Origin: Lachnospiraceae bacterium
Lineage (GTDB): Bacteria; Bacillota; Clostridia; Lachnospirales; Lachnospiraceae
NCBI GenBank assembly: GCA_902363445.1
Contig: CABJAB010000002.1
Coordinates: 186,001-250,000 of the forward strand
Direction: 5' to 3'
DNA: 64,000 nt
Position numbers and translations under genes: made by a program. Shown piece after piece: positions 63,823 through 64,000 of the stretch (position 1 is the stretch's first letter; every line of letters starts with the position of its first letter). The notes under the pieces are model-generated. The model saw nothing but the letters and a program-made list of their open reading frames with translations. It was not told the DNA's origin and ran no database searches.

Positions 63823-64000
63823 ATGAAAGAAGACGAGAAAGCGAAACAGTCCATATCTTCCAATATTGGGGATAATATGCAGCTGTTCCATGAACTTCTG
63901 AGAGTGGATACCAACTTCGATGTGGTTTACCGCACCATGAAAATCGGAGGCCGGCAGGCCTGCTTTTATTTTGTGGATGGATTCGTAAAAGATGCGGTAC
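63823..64000 (+). CDS. GerA/SpoVAF-family spore germination protein, N-terminal part
   Basis: 59 codons before the window ends. The start is ATG 63823 with GGAAAGGAGAAG upstream. The text NIGDNMQLFHELLRVDTNFDVVYRTMKIGGRQACFYFVDGFVKD matches the N-terminus of SpoVAF/GerA-type proteins (D..F-D-V...R-M-I-G-G...FVDGF). These inner-membrane spore proteins take part in germination or DPA handling. The 95-bp gap before it shows no other feature. Confidence 0.8.
   Translation, partial: MKEDEKAKQSISSNIGDNMQLFHELLRVDTNFDVVYRTMKIGGRQACFYFVDGFVKDAV

Overview
The window is chromosomal DNA from a spore-forming, low-to-mid GC Bacillota; the gene content fits a gut-type Lachnospiraceae/Clostridia genome. 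The evidence is a division/cell-wall (dcw) cluster led by mraZ-rsmH, the spoIIGA-sigE-sigG sporulation sigma block, a CIRCE-controlled groES-groEL operon, NfnAB-type electron-bifurcating flavoproteins, a GerA/SpoVAF-type gene at the right edge and a Spo0E-type phosphatase. I saw no tRNA or rRNA genes, no CRISPR array and no intact transposase or prophage.

Layout. 1-9.2 kb: end of a YebC-type regulator, a zinc-ribbon/CFI-box protein, an asparaginase plus NhaC-type antiporter pair, a DUF4956/VTC-domain pair, a two-component system, a DUF1292 protein and ychF. 9.2-21.3 kb: a short Spo0E-like gene, then mraZ (behind four AAAGTGG-type operator repeats), rsmH, an FtsL-like gene, two tandem class B PBPs, mraY, murD, a SEDS/FtsW gene, ftsQ/divIB and ftsZ. 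murG, murC/murB and ftsA are absent from this cluster. 21.3-28.2 kb: a visibly AT-richer cassette with a polar amino-acid ABC transporter, alanine racemase, aminotransferase and PucR-type regulator. 28.3-32.3 kb: a divergent SHMT-family enzyme behind a structured-looking leader, then a cupin-PocR-LytS kinase with an AraC-type response regulator. 32.4-36.5 kb: spoIIGA, sigE, a lipoprotein, a small cupin and sigG. 36.5-44.8 kb: dinB, topB, a GtrA protein, a hotdog thioesterase, glnS and a MocR regulator. 45-48.7 kb: groES-groEL and guaB. 49.3-59.5 kb: a frameshifted TPR/DUF5050-like gene, lysA, a HAD phosphatase, an AI-2E family transporter and a cluster of zinc-ribbon membrane proteins with a CpaE-like and an FHA protein. 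60.3-64 kb: nfnAB, a Dabb protein, an araD-type aldolase and the start of a GerA-family gene.

The strongest unexplained signal is a family of interspersed intergenic repeats made of at least three modules, shuffled in order and orientation, at about 29.74-30.06, 35.48-35.55, 42.89-42.96, 48.82-49.27 and 59.53-60.17 kb. One module holds two hairpins whose arms change in a compensatory way between copies, while an open frame also survives in all three copies.

Other notable points are a spoIIG-type promoter with a 21-bp spacer almost abutting the spoIIGA start codon, a 248-bp spoIIGA/sigE overlap, a perfect 22-bp palindrome before sigG, degenerate active-site motifs in the SHMT-like, CpaE-like, asparaginase and second PBP proteins, and 0A-box candidates upstream of the Spo0E-like gene, spoIIGA and guaB. 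All functional statements come from reading the sequence and from family knowledge; no database search was run.
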